A stretch of DNA of 48,506 bases from CAYJAQ01 sp964368275 (GTDB lineage Bacteria; Bacillota_I; Bacilli_A; ML615J-28; CAG-313): NCBI GenBank assembly GCA_964368275.1, contig CAYJAQ010000004.1:1-48506 (forward strand). The letters are read 5' to 3'. The notes below the pieces were generated by a model. The model saw nothing but the letters and a program-made list of their open reading frames with translations. It was not told where the DNA came from and ran no database searches. The position numbers were made by a program, and so were the translations under genes. Shown here in pieces: positions 32,455 to 41,672 of this stretch (the stretch's first letter is position 1; every line of letters starts with the position of its first letter).

Positions 32455-33619
32455 TTTTGATTATTACTCGCCTACTAAAATTTATTTTGGCAGAAATCGG
32501 GAAGATGAGATTGGTAAGATTATTCAATCGTATGGATACAAGAAGGTATTATTACATTATGGTCAAAGTTCAATCAAGAAGAGTGGCTTATATGATTGTA
32601 TTGTCAAATCATTAAATGATAATCAAATTAACTTTGTTGAACAAGGTGGGGTTTCAGCAAATCCCAAAATTGAGCTTGTCCGTCAGACGGTTGCTTTATG
32701 TAAAAAAGAACAAGTTGACTTTATTTTAGCAGTTGGTGGTGGCTCGGTAATTGATTCAGCAAAATTAACTGCTGTTGGCAGTTTGGCAGAAGTTGATCCT
32801 TGGTGTTTTAGTATGCATGAAGAAACTGTAAAAAAGGCTTTACCAATTGGCGTTATTTTAACAATTAGTGCAGCTGGTAGTGAACTAAGTAATTCATGTG
32901 TTATTAGTAATCCTGTTGGTAAATTGAAACGCGGCTTTAATAGCGATTTAATTAGACCGCTATTCGCTGTGATGAATCCTGAATTAACATACACGGTTTC
33001 TAAATACCAAACTGGTTGTGGAATTGTTGATATATTGATGCATACCTTAGAACGCTATTTTACGGATACCCCTGATACGGAATTTACTAGTAATCTTTCT
33101 GAAGGTTTATTGAAAACAGTTATTGAAAGTGGTAGAAGAGCAATTGCTAATCCTTTTGACTATGAAGCACGGGCTAATTTAATGATAGCTAGTAGTTTTT
33201 CACATAATGGTTTAACGGGAATGGGGCTACAAATGTTTTTCACTGTTCATAAATTAGAACATGAGCTAAGTGGTATGTATGATGAAGTCGCTCATGGAGC
33301 GGGTCTTTCGGTATTATTCCCAGCTTGGGCCAAATATGTTTACTTACATGATCTTCCACGTTTTGCTCGTTTTGCTAGAAACGTCATGAACGTTGATAGT
33401 ATCTTACCACTAGAAGAACAAGCCCAAGAAGGAATAAAATGTTTAGAGCAATATTTTAAGGAAATTGCAATGCCAACAACACTACATGAACTTGGTATAG
33501 ATAATAGGGGCTTCAGTGAAATGGCTAGTAAAGCAACAAATAATGGTAAAAATGTTGTCAAGGGGATAATTGATCTAACCCCTAAAGATATAATAGCAAT
33601 TTTTGAACTTGCAAAATAA
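32447..33619 (+). CDS. iron-containing alcohol dehydrogenase (BdhA/YugJ-like)
   Basis: A 390-residue cytoplasmic dehydrogenase of the group III metal-dependent family, probably reducing butanal or other aldehydes with NAD(P)H. The opening FDYYSPTKIYFGRNRE is typical of the butanol dehydrogenase branch. The nucleotide loop is AVGGGSVIDSAK. Metal ligands are in GIVDILMHTLERYF (Asp and His), VHKLEHELS and DEVAHGAGLSVLFP. The true start is ATG 32447, overlapping the FNT stop by 8 bases; a longer in-frame start at 32372 would lie deep in the FNT gene. Last gene of the operon; a hairpin follows. Confidence 0.92.
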   Translation: MLNFDYYSPTKIYFGRNREDEIGKIIQSYGYKKVLLHYGQSSIKKSGLYDCIVKSLNDNQINFVEQGGVSANPKIELVRQTVALCKKEQVDFILAVGGGSVIDSAKLTAVGSLAEVDPWCFSMHEETVKKALPIGVILTISAAGSELSNSCVISNPVGKLKRGFNSDLIRPLFAVMNPELTYTVSKYQTGCGIVDILMHTLERYFTDTPDTEFTSNLSEGLLKTVIESGRRAIANPFDYEARANLMIASSFSHNGLTGMGLQMFFTVHKLEHELSGMYDEVAHGAGLSVLFPAWAKYVYLHDLPRFARFARNVMNVDSILPLEEQAQEGIKCLEQYFKEIAMPTTLHELGIDNRGFSEMASKATNNGKNVVKGIIDLTPKDIIAIFELAK

Positions 33620-33655
33620 AAAATCACAAGTTGAATAATCAATACTTGTGATTAG
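33620..33655 (+). terminator. hairpin after the alcohol dehydrogenase gene
   Basis: AATCACAAGT and ACTTGTGATT (33622-33631, 33644-33653) form a perfect 10-bp stem. There is no T-run after it on the plus strand, so it is a weak terminator or an mRNA-stabilising 3' hairpin. The stretch 33656-33787 beyond it shows only AT-rich DNA and a minor hairpin near 33756-33778. Confidence 0.5.
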
Positions 33656-33787
33656 TTAAAGATATTTATATTGTTAACAAAACGATTTAACTAGATAGAA
33701 AGTCATAAGAATAAATACTTTGGCAGTTTCTCTTTAGCAATCGTTTTTTCTTTTAGCACTGACTAAAAGTGTTAATACTAATAAAAA

Positions 33788-33862
33788 TGGCACGCTTGGA
33801 GGGAATTGAACCCCCATCAGCAGGATCGGAACCTGCTACCTTATCCATTAGGCCACAAGCGC
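33788..33862 (-). tRNA. tRNA-Arg (anticodon CCG)
   Basis: The minus strand folds as a complete cloverleaf. Acceptor GCGCTTG pairs with CAAGCGT (one G-T). The D stem is GCCT/AGGT, and the anticodon stem GCAGG/CCTGC encloses loop TTCCGAT, whose anticodon CCG reads CGG. The variable loop is TGAT, and the T stem is GGGGG/CCCTC with loop TTCAATT. The discriminator is G and CCA is encoded. It is alone in an intergenic region. On the minus strand TATGAT lies shortly upstream, but no clear -35 is seen. Confidence 0.95.
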
Positions 33863-33962
33863 ATATTGCAATCATAAATAGATTAGATGTTGCGATTAAT
33901 AATAGCATATTTTTTTAGAAAAAGCAATTAAAATGGCCAATATAAAATCATAGCCAAAGTGT

Positions 33963-33991
33963 TTGCGTTTTTTGGTAAAATATGTTATACT
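33963..33991 (+). promoter_or_regulatory. sigma-A-type promoter of the yggS-sepF-yggT-ileS cluster
   Basis: TTGCGT (33963-33968), 17 bases, TATACT (33986-33991). No terminator is found until 40308, so it may drive seven genes. Confidence 0.65.
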
Positions 33992-34035
33992 ATATATACT
34001 GATAAATAGGTAATATTATCATGTGGGAGAAGAAT

Positions 34036-34683
34036 ATGGCAATAAAAGAACAATTAGAAATAGTAAAAGAATCATTAAAAGATTATCCTAATGTAAAGAT
34101 TGTTGTAGCTACCAAATATATTGGCATTGATAAAACGCGTGAAGTGATTGAGGCTGGTATTAAAGACTTAGGCGAAAATCGTACTGATTCATTTTTAGAA
34201 AAATATGATGCTTTTGAAGGGCAAAACATTAAATGGCATTTTTTCGGTGTTTTACAAACTAGAAAAGTCCGTATGGTGATTGACAAGATTGATTACTTAC
34301 ATTCATTAGATAGTCTTTCACTAGCTAGTGAGATTGATAAACGCCGCAAAAGTCCCTTGGATTGCTTTGTACAAGTCAATGTTTCTAATGACCCAAATAA
34401 GTCAGGCATTGATGAAACCAAAGTTGTACCATTTATTAAGAGTTTAGCAAAATATCCTAATATTCATGTCATAGGTTTAATGACAATTGCTAGATTCACT
34501 TTTGACGAGGATTTATTAAACGGTTATTTTGCGACTATGAAATCATTGCAAGAAGAAGTAAAAGCCCTTAATCTACCCTATGCCCCGTGTGAAGAGTTGT
34601 CGATGGGAATGAGTAACGATTACCTAATTGCGATTAAACATGGTGCTACCACTGTTAGACTAGGTCGTATATTATTAAAATAG
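34036..34683 (+). CDS. YggS/YlmE-family pyridoxal phosphate homeostasis protein
   Basis: A 215-residue single-domain PLP-binding protein with an alanine racemase-type barrel. PLP attaches to the Lys in IVVATKYIG. Other family blocks are DLGENRTDSFLEK, KWHFFGVLQTRKVR, VQVNVSNDPNKSG, IGLMTIA, LSMGMSNDYLIAIKHG and the closing TTVRLGRILL. The protein balances free PLP and amino and keto acid pools. It starts at ATG 34036 behind GGGAGAAG; the ATG at 34021 would place the ribosome site inside the gene. As in Bacillus subtilis (ylmE-ylmF-ylmG), sepF and yggT follow. Confidence 0.93.
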   Translation: MAIKEQLEIVKESLKDYPNVKIVVATKYIGIDKTREVIEAGIKDLGENRTDSFLEKYDAFEGQNIKWHFFGVLQTRKVRMVIDKIDYLHSLDSLSLASEIDKRRKSPLDCFVQVNVSNDPNKSGIDETKVVPFIKSLAKYPNIHVIGLMTIARFTFDEDLLNGYFATMKSLQEEVKALNLPYAPCEELSMGMSNDYLIAIKHGATTVRLGRILLK

Positions 34684-34692
34684 GAGGAACTT

Positions 34693-35007
34693 ATGTTCAA
34701 TAAAAAGAAAAAGAATGTAGAACCAAAATATTTGCTTTCTTCATTTGAAAGAATGGAACATCGGATTGTTGAAGATAAAGGCGAATTATTGGAATTATGT
34801 GATGTTATTATTGGGGGTAGAGCCCTCCTCGCTAATTTCGAAAAATTGTCACTAGATGATGCTAATTATATGTTGACTTTCTTATCTGGTGCTGTCTATG
34901 CATTAGCTGGTGAAGTACATAAAACTCATCCAAAAACCTTCTTATTTGGTTCAAGTGCAGAATATAAGGATGGAACTTTAAATGAGTTCTTAAAAGAAAG
35001 AGAATAA
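34693..35007 (+). CDS. sepF: SepF cell division protein
   Basis: A 104-residue protein, shorter than the usual 140-150. The conserved SepF core is present from about residue 20: RIVEDKGELLELCDVIIGGRALLANFEKLSLDDANYMLTFLSGAVYAL, with the GG turn-like and FLSGAVYA segments needed for dimerisation and FtsZ binding. The N terminus is only MFNKKKKN and lacks an evident amphipathic helix; basic residues may give weak membrane contact. SepF bundles FtsZ filaments and tethers them to the membrane at the division site. It lies 9 bases after yggS and 1 base before yggT. Confidence 0.88.
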   Translation: MFNKKKKNVEPKYLLSSFERMEHRIVEDKGELLELCDVIIGGRALLANFEKLSLDDANYMLTFLSGAVYALAGEVHKTHPKTFLFGSSAEYKDGTLNEFLKERE

Positions 35008-35008
35008 A

Positions 35009-35275
35009 ATGGGAATATTACAGACATTTTTAATAGTGTTTTACTGTGCAATTGAAGTTTTCTGGGATTACATGGTAGTAGTAATAATCTTAGGATGGAT
35101 ACCGGGGATTTGGGAAAAAAGATGGTATCAGATTATGTATAAGGGAATCAGCTGGTATATCAGTCGATTTACAGGTTGGATAGTAATTGGACCAATTGAT
35201 TTTACACCAATTTTGGGCTTCCTTCTACTTAGAGGCGTTTTATGGGCCTTGTTAGAAATCATAAAAGTATTATAG
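35009..35275 (+). CDS. YggT/YlmG-family membrane protein
   Basis: An 88-residue protein with two transmembrane segments (about 5-30 and 64-86). The family middle is visible: ILGWIPGIWEKRWYQIMYKG and then GWIVIGPIDFTPILGFLLLRG (PxDFTPIxxF). The role of the family is uncertain; position in the division cluster and plastid data suggest a part in membrane or septum organisation. It directly follows sepF, and ileS starts 17 bases later. Confidence 0.88.
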   Translation: MGILQTFLIVFYCAIEVFWDYMVVVIILGWIPGIWEKRWYQIMYKGISWYISRFTGWIVIGPIDFTPILGFLLLRGVLWALLEIIKVL

Positions 35276-35292
35276 AATAAAAGGACGACGTT

Positions 35293-38028
35293 ATGAAAGA
35301 ATATAAAGATACATTATTAATGATGAAAACGGATTTTCCGATGCGTGGTAATTTAGGTGTAAACGAACTGCCAATTCAATCCATGTGGGAAAATGAAAAA
35401 ATATATGAAAAAGCCCTTAAGAAAAATGAAAATAAAACGAAGTTTTTCTTACATGATGGTCCACCATATGCTAATGGTAGTATTCATATTGGGCATGCTT
35501 TAAACAAAGTATTAAAAGACTTCATTATTCGTTATAAGACAATGAGTGGCTTTTACGCACCGTATCAACCTGGTTGGGATACACATGGTTTGCCGATTGA
35601 AACAGCCCTTACTAAAAATGCGAAAGTAAATCGTAAAGAAATGAGTGTTGTTGCTTTTCGTCGTTTATGCGAAGAATATGCATTGGAACAAGTTGATATT
35701 CAAAAGAAAGGCTTTCAACGTTTAGGTATTTTAGGTGATTGGCAAGATCCATATATCACCCTAAATAAACATTATGAAGCAGAACAAATTCGGGCATTTG
35801 GTGAAATGGCCAAGAAGGGCCTAATCTTCAAGGGTTTAAAACCCGTTTATTGGTCACCATCATCAGAGACTGCTTTAGCAGAGGCCGAAATTGAATATCA
35901 AGATGTTAAAAGCCCCGCCATTTATGTAGCGTTTAAAGTTGTTGATGGTAAAGATGTCATTTCCAAAGATTGTGAATTAGTTATTTGGACAACAACACCA
36001 TGGACAATTCCCGCTAATTTAGCAATTTGTGCTGGTCCCAATTATGAATATGTTGTAGTTGATGCTAACAGCCGTTATTTCGTTATTGCTAAAGAGTTAT
36101 TAGAAGCTTTTGCTAATGAAGCTGGCTTTGAATCATATACTATATTGAGAACAGTTAAAGGTGCTGATTTAGAAGGAATTACTTATCAACATCCTTTATA
36201 TGATCGCATTTCACCAGTTATTTTAGGTGACCATGTCACTTTAGAAACGGGAACAGGTTTAGTACATACAGCACCTGGTCATGGTGCTGATGACTTCATT
36301 GTTGGTAAAAAATATAATCTTGATATTTTATGCCCAGTTGATGCTCAAGGTCGAATGACTGAAGAAGCGGGCGAATTCGTAGGGTTAACTACCGATGAAT
36401 GTAATAAAGCAATTACTAAACGTTTAGAAGAGGAAAATGCGCTTATTAAATTATCATTTATTACGCACAGTTATCCCCATGATTGGCGTACTAAAAAACC
36501 AATTATTTTTCGGGCTACGCCTCAATGGTTCGCCTCAATTGAAGCTTTTAAAGAAGATATTCTAAAAGCTATTCAAGGAGTAAAATGGGTTCCTTCTTGG
36601 GGTGAATTACGAATTTCTAATATGATTAAAGATCGCCAAGATTGGTGTATATCGCGTCAACGTGTTTGGGGTGTTCCAATCCCTGTGTTTTATGCTGAAG
36701 ATGGCACGCCAATTCTTGATTCTGATGTTATAAACCATGTATCTGATTTATTTGATTTATATGGGTCTAATATTTGGTTTGAGAAAGATGCTAAAGAATT
36801 ATTACCAGTTGGTTATACACATCCTAATAGTCCTAATGGTATATTTACCAAAGAAACTGATATTATGGATGTTTGGTTTGATTCTGGTACTAGCCATCAT
36901 AGTGCCTTACTTCAAAAGTATGGCACATGTTTCGCAGATATCTATTTAGAAGGTTCTGACCAATATCGTGGTTGGTTCAATTCTAGTATATCTACTAGTG
37001 TTGCTTTAACTGGTAAAGCCCCTTATAAGACTGTTATTACGCATGGCTTTTCCCTTGATGGTGAAGGCCGTAAAATGAGTAAATCTTTAGGAAATGTTGT
37101 TGACCCTGTTGGTGTATGCAAAGAATTAGGCGCAGATATTTTCCGCTTATGGGTTGCTAGCACTGATTATCAAGCAGATTTTAGAATTTCCAAGGAAATC
37201 TTAAGTCAAGCGAGTGAAGCATACCGGAAAATCCGAAATACCTTCCGCTTTATGTTAGGTAATTTGTTTGATTTTGATCCGGAAAAAGATAGTTTATCTT
37301 ATCAAGAATTAGGGGAAGTTGATCAGTATATATTGTGTAAAGCTAATGAATTAGTTGCACATGTAATTAATTCATATGAAAAATATGATTTTGCTGATGT
37401 TTATCGGACTATTCTTACTTTTATGACTAATGATTTGTCTTCCTTCTATTTAGATTTCACGAAAGACATTCTTTATATCGAAAAAGCAGATGCTAAATCA
37501 CGTCGTAGTATTCAAACGGTTATTTACAAAGTGCTTATGGCATTATTAGAGCTACTTACCCCAATTTTGCCTCATACCACGGAAGAAGTTTATAGCTATG
37601 TTTTAGGTAAGAAAGTGGAAAGTATCTACTTATGTGATATGCCAGAATCTGTTCAATATGCTAATGCCAATGAACTTATGGCAAAATTTGGGCAATTTAT
37701 GGCATTACGAGATGATATACTAAAAGCGTTAGAAGCAGCTCGCAATGAGAAAATTATTGGCAAGAGCTTTTCCGCTCATGTTACAATATATCCAAATGCT
37801 CGCGTATTAAAAGTGATTAACGCGATGAACTTTAATTTAGCTCAAGTCTTCATTGTTTCAAAATTTACAGTAGCTACTAGCCCTGTTAATGGAACGACCT
37901 ATGAATCTGGCGAAATTTTAGTTGAACCGGCTCAAGGTTCAATCTGCAGTCGTTGTTGGCAAGTTGTTGACCACATAGATGACGATGAATTATGCCCACG
38001 CTGCCATGATATTGTAACAAACAAATAA
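35293..38028 (+). CDS. ileS: isoleucyl-tRNA synthetase
   Basis: A 911-residue class I synthetase of the bacterial type. HIGH is at 65-68 (GSIHIGHALNK), and the editing domain contains TTTPWTIPANLAI. KMSKS is at 594-598 (GEGRKMSKSLGN), after DWCISRQRVWGVPIPVFY and DVWFDSGTSH. The C-terminal zinc finger is CSRCWQV and CPRCHDI. It charges tRNA-Ile in the cytoplasm. It follows yggT by 17 bases, so there is no room for a T-box leader; expression must come from the upstream promoter. The S4-domain gene ylmH and divIVA, which stand here in Bacillus, are missing. Confidence 0.97.
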   Translation: MKEYKDTLLMMKTDFPMRGNLGVNELPIQSMWENEKIYEKALKKNENKTKFFLHDGPPYANGSIHIGHALNKVLKDFIIRYKTMSGFYAPYQPGWDTHGLPIETALTKNAKVNRKEMSVVAFRRLCEEYALEQVDIQKKGFQRLGILGDWQDPYITLNKHYEAEQIRAFGEMAKKGLIFKGLKPVYWSPSSETALAEAEIEYQDVKSPAIYVAFKVVDGKDVISKDCELVIWTTTPWTIPANLAICAGPNYEYVVVDANSRYFVIAKELLEAFANEAGFESYTILRTVKGADLEGITYQHPLYDRISPVILGDHVTLETGTGLVHTAPGHGADDFIVGKKYNLDILCPVDAQGRMTEEAGEFVGLTTDECNKAITKRLEEENALIKLSFITHSYPHDWRTKKPIIFRATPQWFASIEAFKEDILKAIQGVKWVPSWGELRISNMIKDRQDWCISRQRVWGVPIPVFYAEDGTPILDSDVINHVSDLFDLYGSNIWFEKDAKELLPVGYTHPNSPNGIFTKETDIMDVWFDSGTSHHSALLQKYGTCFADIYLEGSDQYRGWFNSSISTSVALTGKAPYKTVITHGFSLDGEGRKMSKSLGNVVDPVGVCKELGADIFRLWVASTDYQADFRISKEILSQASEAYRKIRNTFRFMLGNLFDFDPEKDSLSYQELGEVDQYILCKANELVAHVINSYEKYDFADVYRTILTFMTNDLSSFYLDFTKDILYIEKADAKSRRSIQTVIYKVLMALLELLTPILPHTTEEVYSYVLGKKVESIYLCDMPESVQYANANELMAKFGQFMALRDDILKALEAARNEKIIGKSFSAHVTIYPNARVLKVINAMNFNLAQVFIVSKFTVATSPVNGTTYESGEILVEPAQGSICSRCWQVVDHIDDDELCPRCHDIVTNK

Positions 38029-38050
38029 ATAAGGAAGGTAAGGAATAACG

Positions 38051-38908
38051 ATGCTTATTACAATTCATTTTTTTCGAAAACGTAATTTAGAGCGAATGGA
38101 CTATGAAAAATTAATTAATTATTTTGAAGAACTTGGTAATTGTCGGATTACATCTGATGATGATTGTGTTGAAATAATTTACAATGACGCAGTCTTTGGT
38201 TTTCCTTATCGATTCTTGATTACTAAGCGTTCACGGGTACGAAGCGTTTATAGCTTAAGTGGTGATTACTTTAATATTAATCTTTTAGTTGAAATTCCGG
38301 TATTATTGCCAGCTTTCGTGTCACGTAATATTTTAAAGTTTATTTTAGAACTTTGCCAGCTTTTTGAGTTAGATTTATATTATGATGGTGTAAAAGATAT
38401 TGTACCATTTGATATGGTATCCATGCTTAGTTACTTGGCTCACACTAAAGAAGAATATTTAACAAGTAATCCTGACCAAAAAGTTTACTATATGGAAAGA
38501 GAAAAATTAAATCAAATTTGCAACTTCCAACAAATGAAACCCTATTTACCGGAGAAAATAAAAGCAGAGACACTGATGAATCCGTATATTGTCATGGTAG
38601 ATAGTAATAATCAAGTTGTTTTAAGTGTTCTTTGGAATGCCGGATGTTCGATGATTTTTCCACCATATTTAGATTATGTTCATATTGAAGAAGATGGTGT
38701 GTTGGTGATTGTCCCAGCGACGATATTCATGAAATATGTAGGACGTTATATGACGGAACTAAAAGATTATATTCCTAATCTGCGATTACAAATGCTTCAA
38801 CCTAAGAGTGCCTTGCGTGCTAAGAAGCATCTTCGTAAAGTCCGTAAGGAAACTGTTCCCCAAAATAGTTTTGAAACAATTAGGTTGATTGATCTAGTTG
38901 AAAAATAG
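38051..38908 (+). CDS. unrecognised protein between ileS and deoC
   Basis: A 285-residue soluble protein without signal peptide, membrane helix or known catalytic motif. The first 200 residues alternate strands and helices (for example YRFLITKRSRVRSVYSLSGD, then LLVEIPVLLPAFVSRNILKF). The last 30 are strongly basic (LRAKKHLRKVRKE), which could bind nucleic acid or phospholipid. The start is ATG 38051 behind AAGGAAGG and AAGG. It follows ileS by 22 bases and precedes deoC by 8, so it is part of the same transcript. I do not recognise the family. Confidence 0.7.
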   Translation: MLITIHFFRKRNLERMDYEKLINYFEELGNCRITSDDDCVEIIYNDAVFGFPYRFLITKRSRVRSVYSLSGDYFNINLLVEIPVLLPAFVSRNILKFILELCQLFELDLYYDGVKDIVPFDMVSMLSYLAHTKEEYLTSNPDQKVYYMEREKLNQICNFQQMKPYLPEKIKAETLMNPYIVMVDSNNQVVLSVLWNAGCSMIFPPYLDYVHIEEDGVLVIVPATIFMKYVGRYMTELKDYIPNLRLQMLQPKSALRAKKHLRKVRKETVPQNSFETIRLIDLVEK

Positions 38909-38916
38909 GAGGAAAC

Positions 38917-39579
38917 ATGAAAATTAATAAATTAATCGATCATACAGCATTGAAAGCTGTAGCTACTAAAGATGACATTGAAAAGTTATGTCAAGAAGCC
39001 ATTCAATATGATTTTAAGAGCGTTTGCGTCAATCCAAGTAATGTAGCGCTCGCTGCGAAACTTTTGGAGGGAAGCGATGTTTTAGTATGTACTGTTATTG
39101 GCTTTCCACTAGGGGCTAATACTCCTGAAACCAAAATGCTAGAGACACTAGAAGCTGTGCGAAATGGAGCTGATGAAATTGACATGGTTCAAAATATCGG
39201 CAAAGCTAAAGAACATGATTATAAGTATATTGAAGAAGAAATTAAGATGGTTGTCAGCGCTGCTGGTGGCCGCACTGTAAAAGTTATTCTTGAAACTTGT
39301 TATTTAACGGAAGCTGAAAAAGTTGCGTGCTGTTTAGCTGCTGTGAGAGCCCAAGCTGATTTTGTTAAGACATCAACCGGTTTTGGTACTGGTGGTGCAA
39401 CTGTTAGTGATATTGTCACAATGCGTGCGACCGTTGGCTCGGAAATGGGTGTAAAGGCTAGTGGCGGTATTCGTTCACTTGAAGATGTTGAAGCAATGGT
39501 AAAAGCTGGTGCTACGCGTATTGGGGCATCTAGCGGTGTTGCTATTATGCAAGCAAAGTCTTCTAATGAAGACTACTAG
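38917..39579 (+). CDS. deoC: deoxyribose-phosphate aldolase
   Basis: A 220-residue class I aldolase that splits 2-deoxyribose 5-phosphate into acetaldehyde and glyceraldehyde 3-phosphate. The Schiff-base lysine is K151 in FVKTSTGFGTGGAT; the second active-site lysine lies in GVKASGGIRS. The start KLIDHTALKA and GFPLGAN are typical. With the next gene, a purine nucleoside phosphorylase, it forms the salvage route from deoxynucleosides to central carbon metabolism (phosphopentomutase must be elsewhere). AGGAGG precedes the ATG. Confidence 0.96.
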   Translation: MKINKLIDHTALKAVATKDDIEKLCQEAIQYDFKSVCVNPSNVALAAKLLEGSDVLVCTVIGFPLGANTPETKMLETLEAVRNGADEIDMVQNIGKAKEHDYKYIEEEIKMVVSAAGGRTVKVILETCYLTEAEKVACCLAAVRAQADFVKTSTGFGTGGATVSDIVTMRATVGSEMGVKASGGIRSLEDVEAMVKAGATRIGASSGVAIMQAKSSNEDY

Positions 39580-39588
39580 GAGGAATTC

Positions 39589-40305
39589 ATGAATCCAACT
39601 CCTCATATTGAAGTTAAAGAAGAAGGCGTTATTGCCAAGACTGTTTTAATGCCTGGTGATCCTTTAAGAGCTAAATATATTGCTGAAACTTTTTTAGAAA
39701 ATCCAGTATTATTTAATCAAGTTCGCGGAATGTTAGGTTATACAGGAACATATAAAGGACATAAGGTTTCCGTTATGGGTAGTGGAATGGGAATGCCAAG
39801 TATTGGTATTTATTCCTATGAACTATTTAGTAATTATCATGTGGAGAATATTATTCGTATTGGTTCATGTGGTGCTTATAATCCCGCTTTAAATCTTTAT
39901 GATGTCATTCTTGCAAATGATGCATATAGTGAATCTTCATTTGCTTTTGCTCAAAATGGGGAAGAGCGTCATCAATTAGCAGCAAGTTCATATCTAAATA
40001 AAGTTATTGAAGAAACAGCTGCTGCTGAAGGGATAAAGATTCATAAGGGTACTATTCATTCTTCTGATGTTTTCTATCATGCCCAAGCTGTCCATGAAAA
40101 ACTATTTAAGGAACTTAAGCTTGAAGCAGTTGAGATGGAATCCTTTGCTTTATTCCATAATGCCAATGTGCTTGGTAAAAATGCAGCTTGTATTTTGACT
40201 GTTTCGGATTCGCTTGTTACTCATCAAGCTACCACTTCAACAGAGCGGCAGTTTGCTTTTGAACAAATGATGAAAATAGCTTTAGAGACAGCTATTAAAC
40301 TTTAA
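39589..40305 (+). CDS. deoD: purine nucleoside phosphorylase DeoD
   Basis: A 238-residue hexameric-type phosphorylase cutting purine (deoxy)nucleosides with phosphate. Family blocks: MPGDPLRAKYIAE (phosphate-binding Gly and Arg), GSGMGMPSIGIYSYEL, IRIGSCGAY, the ribose-binding EAVEMESFALF, and VSDSL with the catalytic Asp. It starts at ATG behind AGGAGG, 9 bases after deoC. A strong terminator follows. Confidence 0.96.
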   Translation: MNPTPHIEVKEEGVIAKTVLMPGDPLRAKYIAETFLENPVLFNQVRGMLGYTGTYKGHKVSVMGSGMGMPSIGIYSYELFSNYHVENIIRIGSCGAYNPALNLYDVILANDAYSESSFAFAQNGEERHQLAASSYLNKVIEETAAAEGIKIHKGTIHSSDVFYHAQAVHEKLFKELKLEAVEMESFALFHNANVLGKNAACILTVSDSLVTHQATTSTERQFAFEQMMKIALETAIKL

Positions 40306-40306
40306 A

Positions 40307-40329
40307 TAAAAGGCCTTTGGCCTTTTTTA
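40307..40329 (+). terminator. intrinsic terminator
   Basis: AAAAGGCC and GGCCTTTT pair around TTT, followed by TTAA. It ends the long transcript that begins at 33991. Confidence 0.85.
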
Positions 40330-40370
40330 ATAAAATAGAAATAATTGCTAATAATAAGGATGGTGATTAA

Positions 40371-41672
40371 ATGAAAGTATATAAAAAAATAATTAATGGC
40401 TTAAATGTCTATTATATTCCGACAAAAAAGATTAAGACTATTATTAGCGGTATTGTTTTTGAAACTAAGTTAACAAAGAAATATCTGCCTGAAAAAACAT
40501 TGCTTAGTTCACTACTTACTAAAACATGTGATGACATGCCATCGGAACAGGAATATGCATCATATTTACGAAATATGTATGACACTAAAATTAGATCAAA
40601 TAATGCTAAGCGTGGGTTAACACTGCGTACCACTTTTTATGTAGATGTTGTTAACTGTAAATATCTTGATGATGAACAGGATTTATTTGCTAGAGCGATT
40701 GATATGTTGTATAAGACAATAACAAAACCTCTATTTGAAGGTGGACGTTTTGTTGAAACTTTAATTGACAAAGAGAAACGATTATTAAAAGAAGAATTGC
40801 AAAGCCAGTATAATAACAAAATGGTTCTTGTTGTAACCGAATTGATTAAAACGATGTTCAAAGATGAGGAATATGCTATTTATGCGGGTCTAGAAGAAAA
40901 AGATGTTGATAATATTACAATGGAAAGTTTGTTGGCAGCTTACAATGACCTTTTACATAGTAATGCCTATGCTTTTGTAATAGGTGATGTTGATGATAAT
41001 GAAGTTGAAAAAGCCTTTGCTAAACATAGTTTACTAAAGACAATGGTTACTAAACAGCTATACATTGATGAGACACCACTTCCTAAGCAAATCAATGAAT
41101 CTGAACGAATCATTAACAAAGATGCTAATCAATCGATTATCGCAGTGGGGTATCGCAGTGATATTCGCATGAATCATGAACTATATCCAGCTATGCGAGT
41201 CTTTAATGGTATGTTTGGTGGTTATTTTCATTCCTCACTTTTTCAAGAGGTACGCGAAAAGAATAGTTTAGCCTATTATATATATTCTGAATATATTGGC
41301 CAAAAAGGGTTCTTATGTGTTACTTCAGGTATTAATGCGGGTGATTTTGTTAAGGTTAAAGAAATATTAGCAAGTACACTAGCCGACTATCAAAAGGGTA
41401 ATATTACCGAAGAGAATCTTAATATGACTAAAGAAGCTCTCATTAATACGATCATTGAAGCAGAAGACGTCGTTGGCGGAATGATTTCAGCTATCTACAA
41501 GCAAGTAGAATTTCCGGAGTTAGTTGTTGATATTAATGATAAAATTAAGCAAATTAAAAATGTTACAATTGACGATATTGTAAAATGCAGTAAGTCGATT
41601 GTTTTAGACACAACCGTCTTTTTAGAAGGTACAGGCGAAGGGGGCGCGGACGATGAAAGTAGTGAAGAATAG
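40371..41672 (+). CDS. M16-family peptidase-like protein, inactive partner (YmfF type)
   Basis: A 433-residue M16-fold protein. The zinc motif HxxEH is absent from the N-terminal domain, so this is the non-catalytic half of a two-protein M16 peptidase. The C-terminal domain keeps the substrate-contact block: FGGYFHSSLFQEVREKNSLAYYIYSEY, with the Arg/Tyr pair that helps the partner's active site. The partner, with an intact HFLEH, starts 20 bases before this gene ends. The order matches Bacillus subtilis ymfF-ymfH. Substrate unknown; relatives process small peptides, including leader peptides. Confidence 0.88.
   Translation: MKVYKKIINGLNVYYIPTKKIKTIISGIVFETKLTKKYLPEKTLLSSLLTKTCDDMPSEQEYASYLRNMYDTKIRSNNAKRGLTLRTTFYVDVVNCKYLDDEQDLFARAIDMLYKTITKPLFEGGRFVETLIDKEKRLLKEELQSQYNNKMVLVVTELIKTMFKDEEYAIYAGLEEKDVDNITMESLLAAYNDLLHSNAYAFVIGDVDDNEVEKAFAKHSLLKTMVTKQLYIDETPLPKQINESERIINKDANQSIIAVGYRSDIRMNHELYPAMRVFNGMFGGYFHSSLFQEVREKNSLAYYIYSEYIGQKGFLCVTSGINAGDFVKVKEILASTLADYQKGNITEENLNMTKEALINTIIEAEDVVGGMISAIYKQVEFPELVVDINDKIKQIKNVTIDDIVKCSKSIVLDTTVFLEGTGEGGADDESSEE

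Noticed and set aside
35276..35292. T-box riboswitch before ileS
   Set aside because: Only 17 bases separate yggT from ileS, so no leader can exist.
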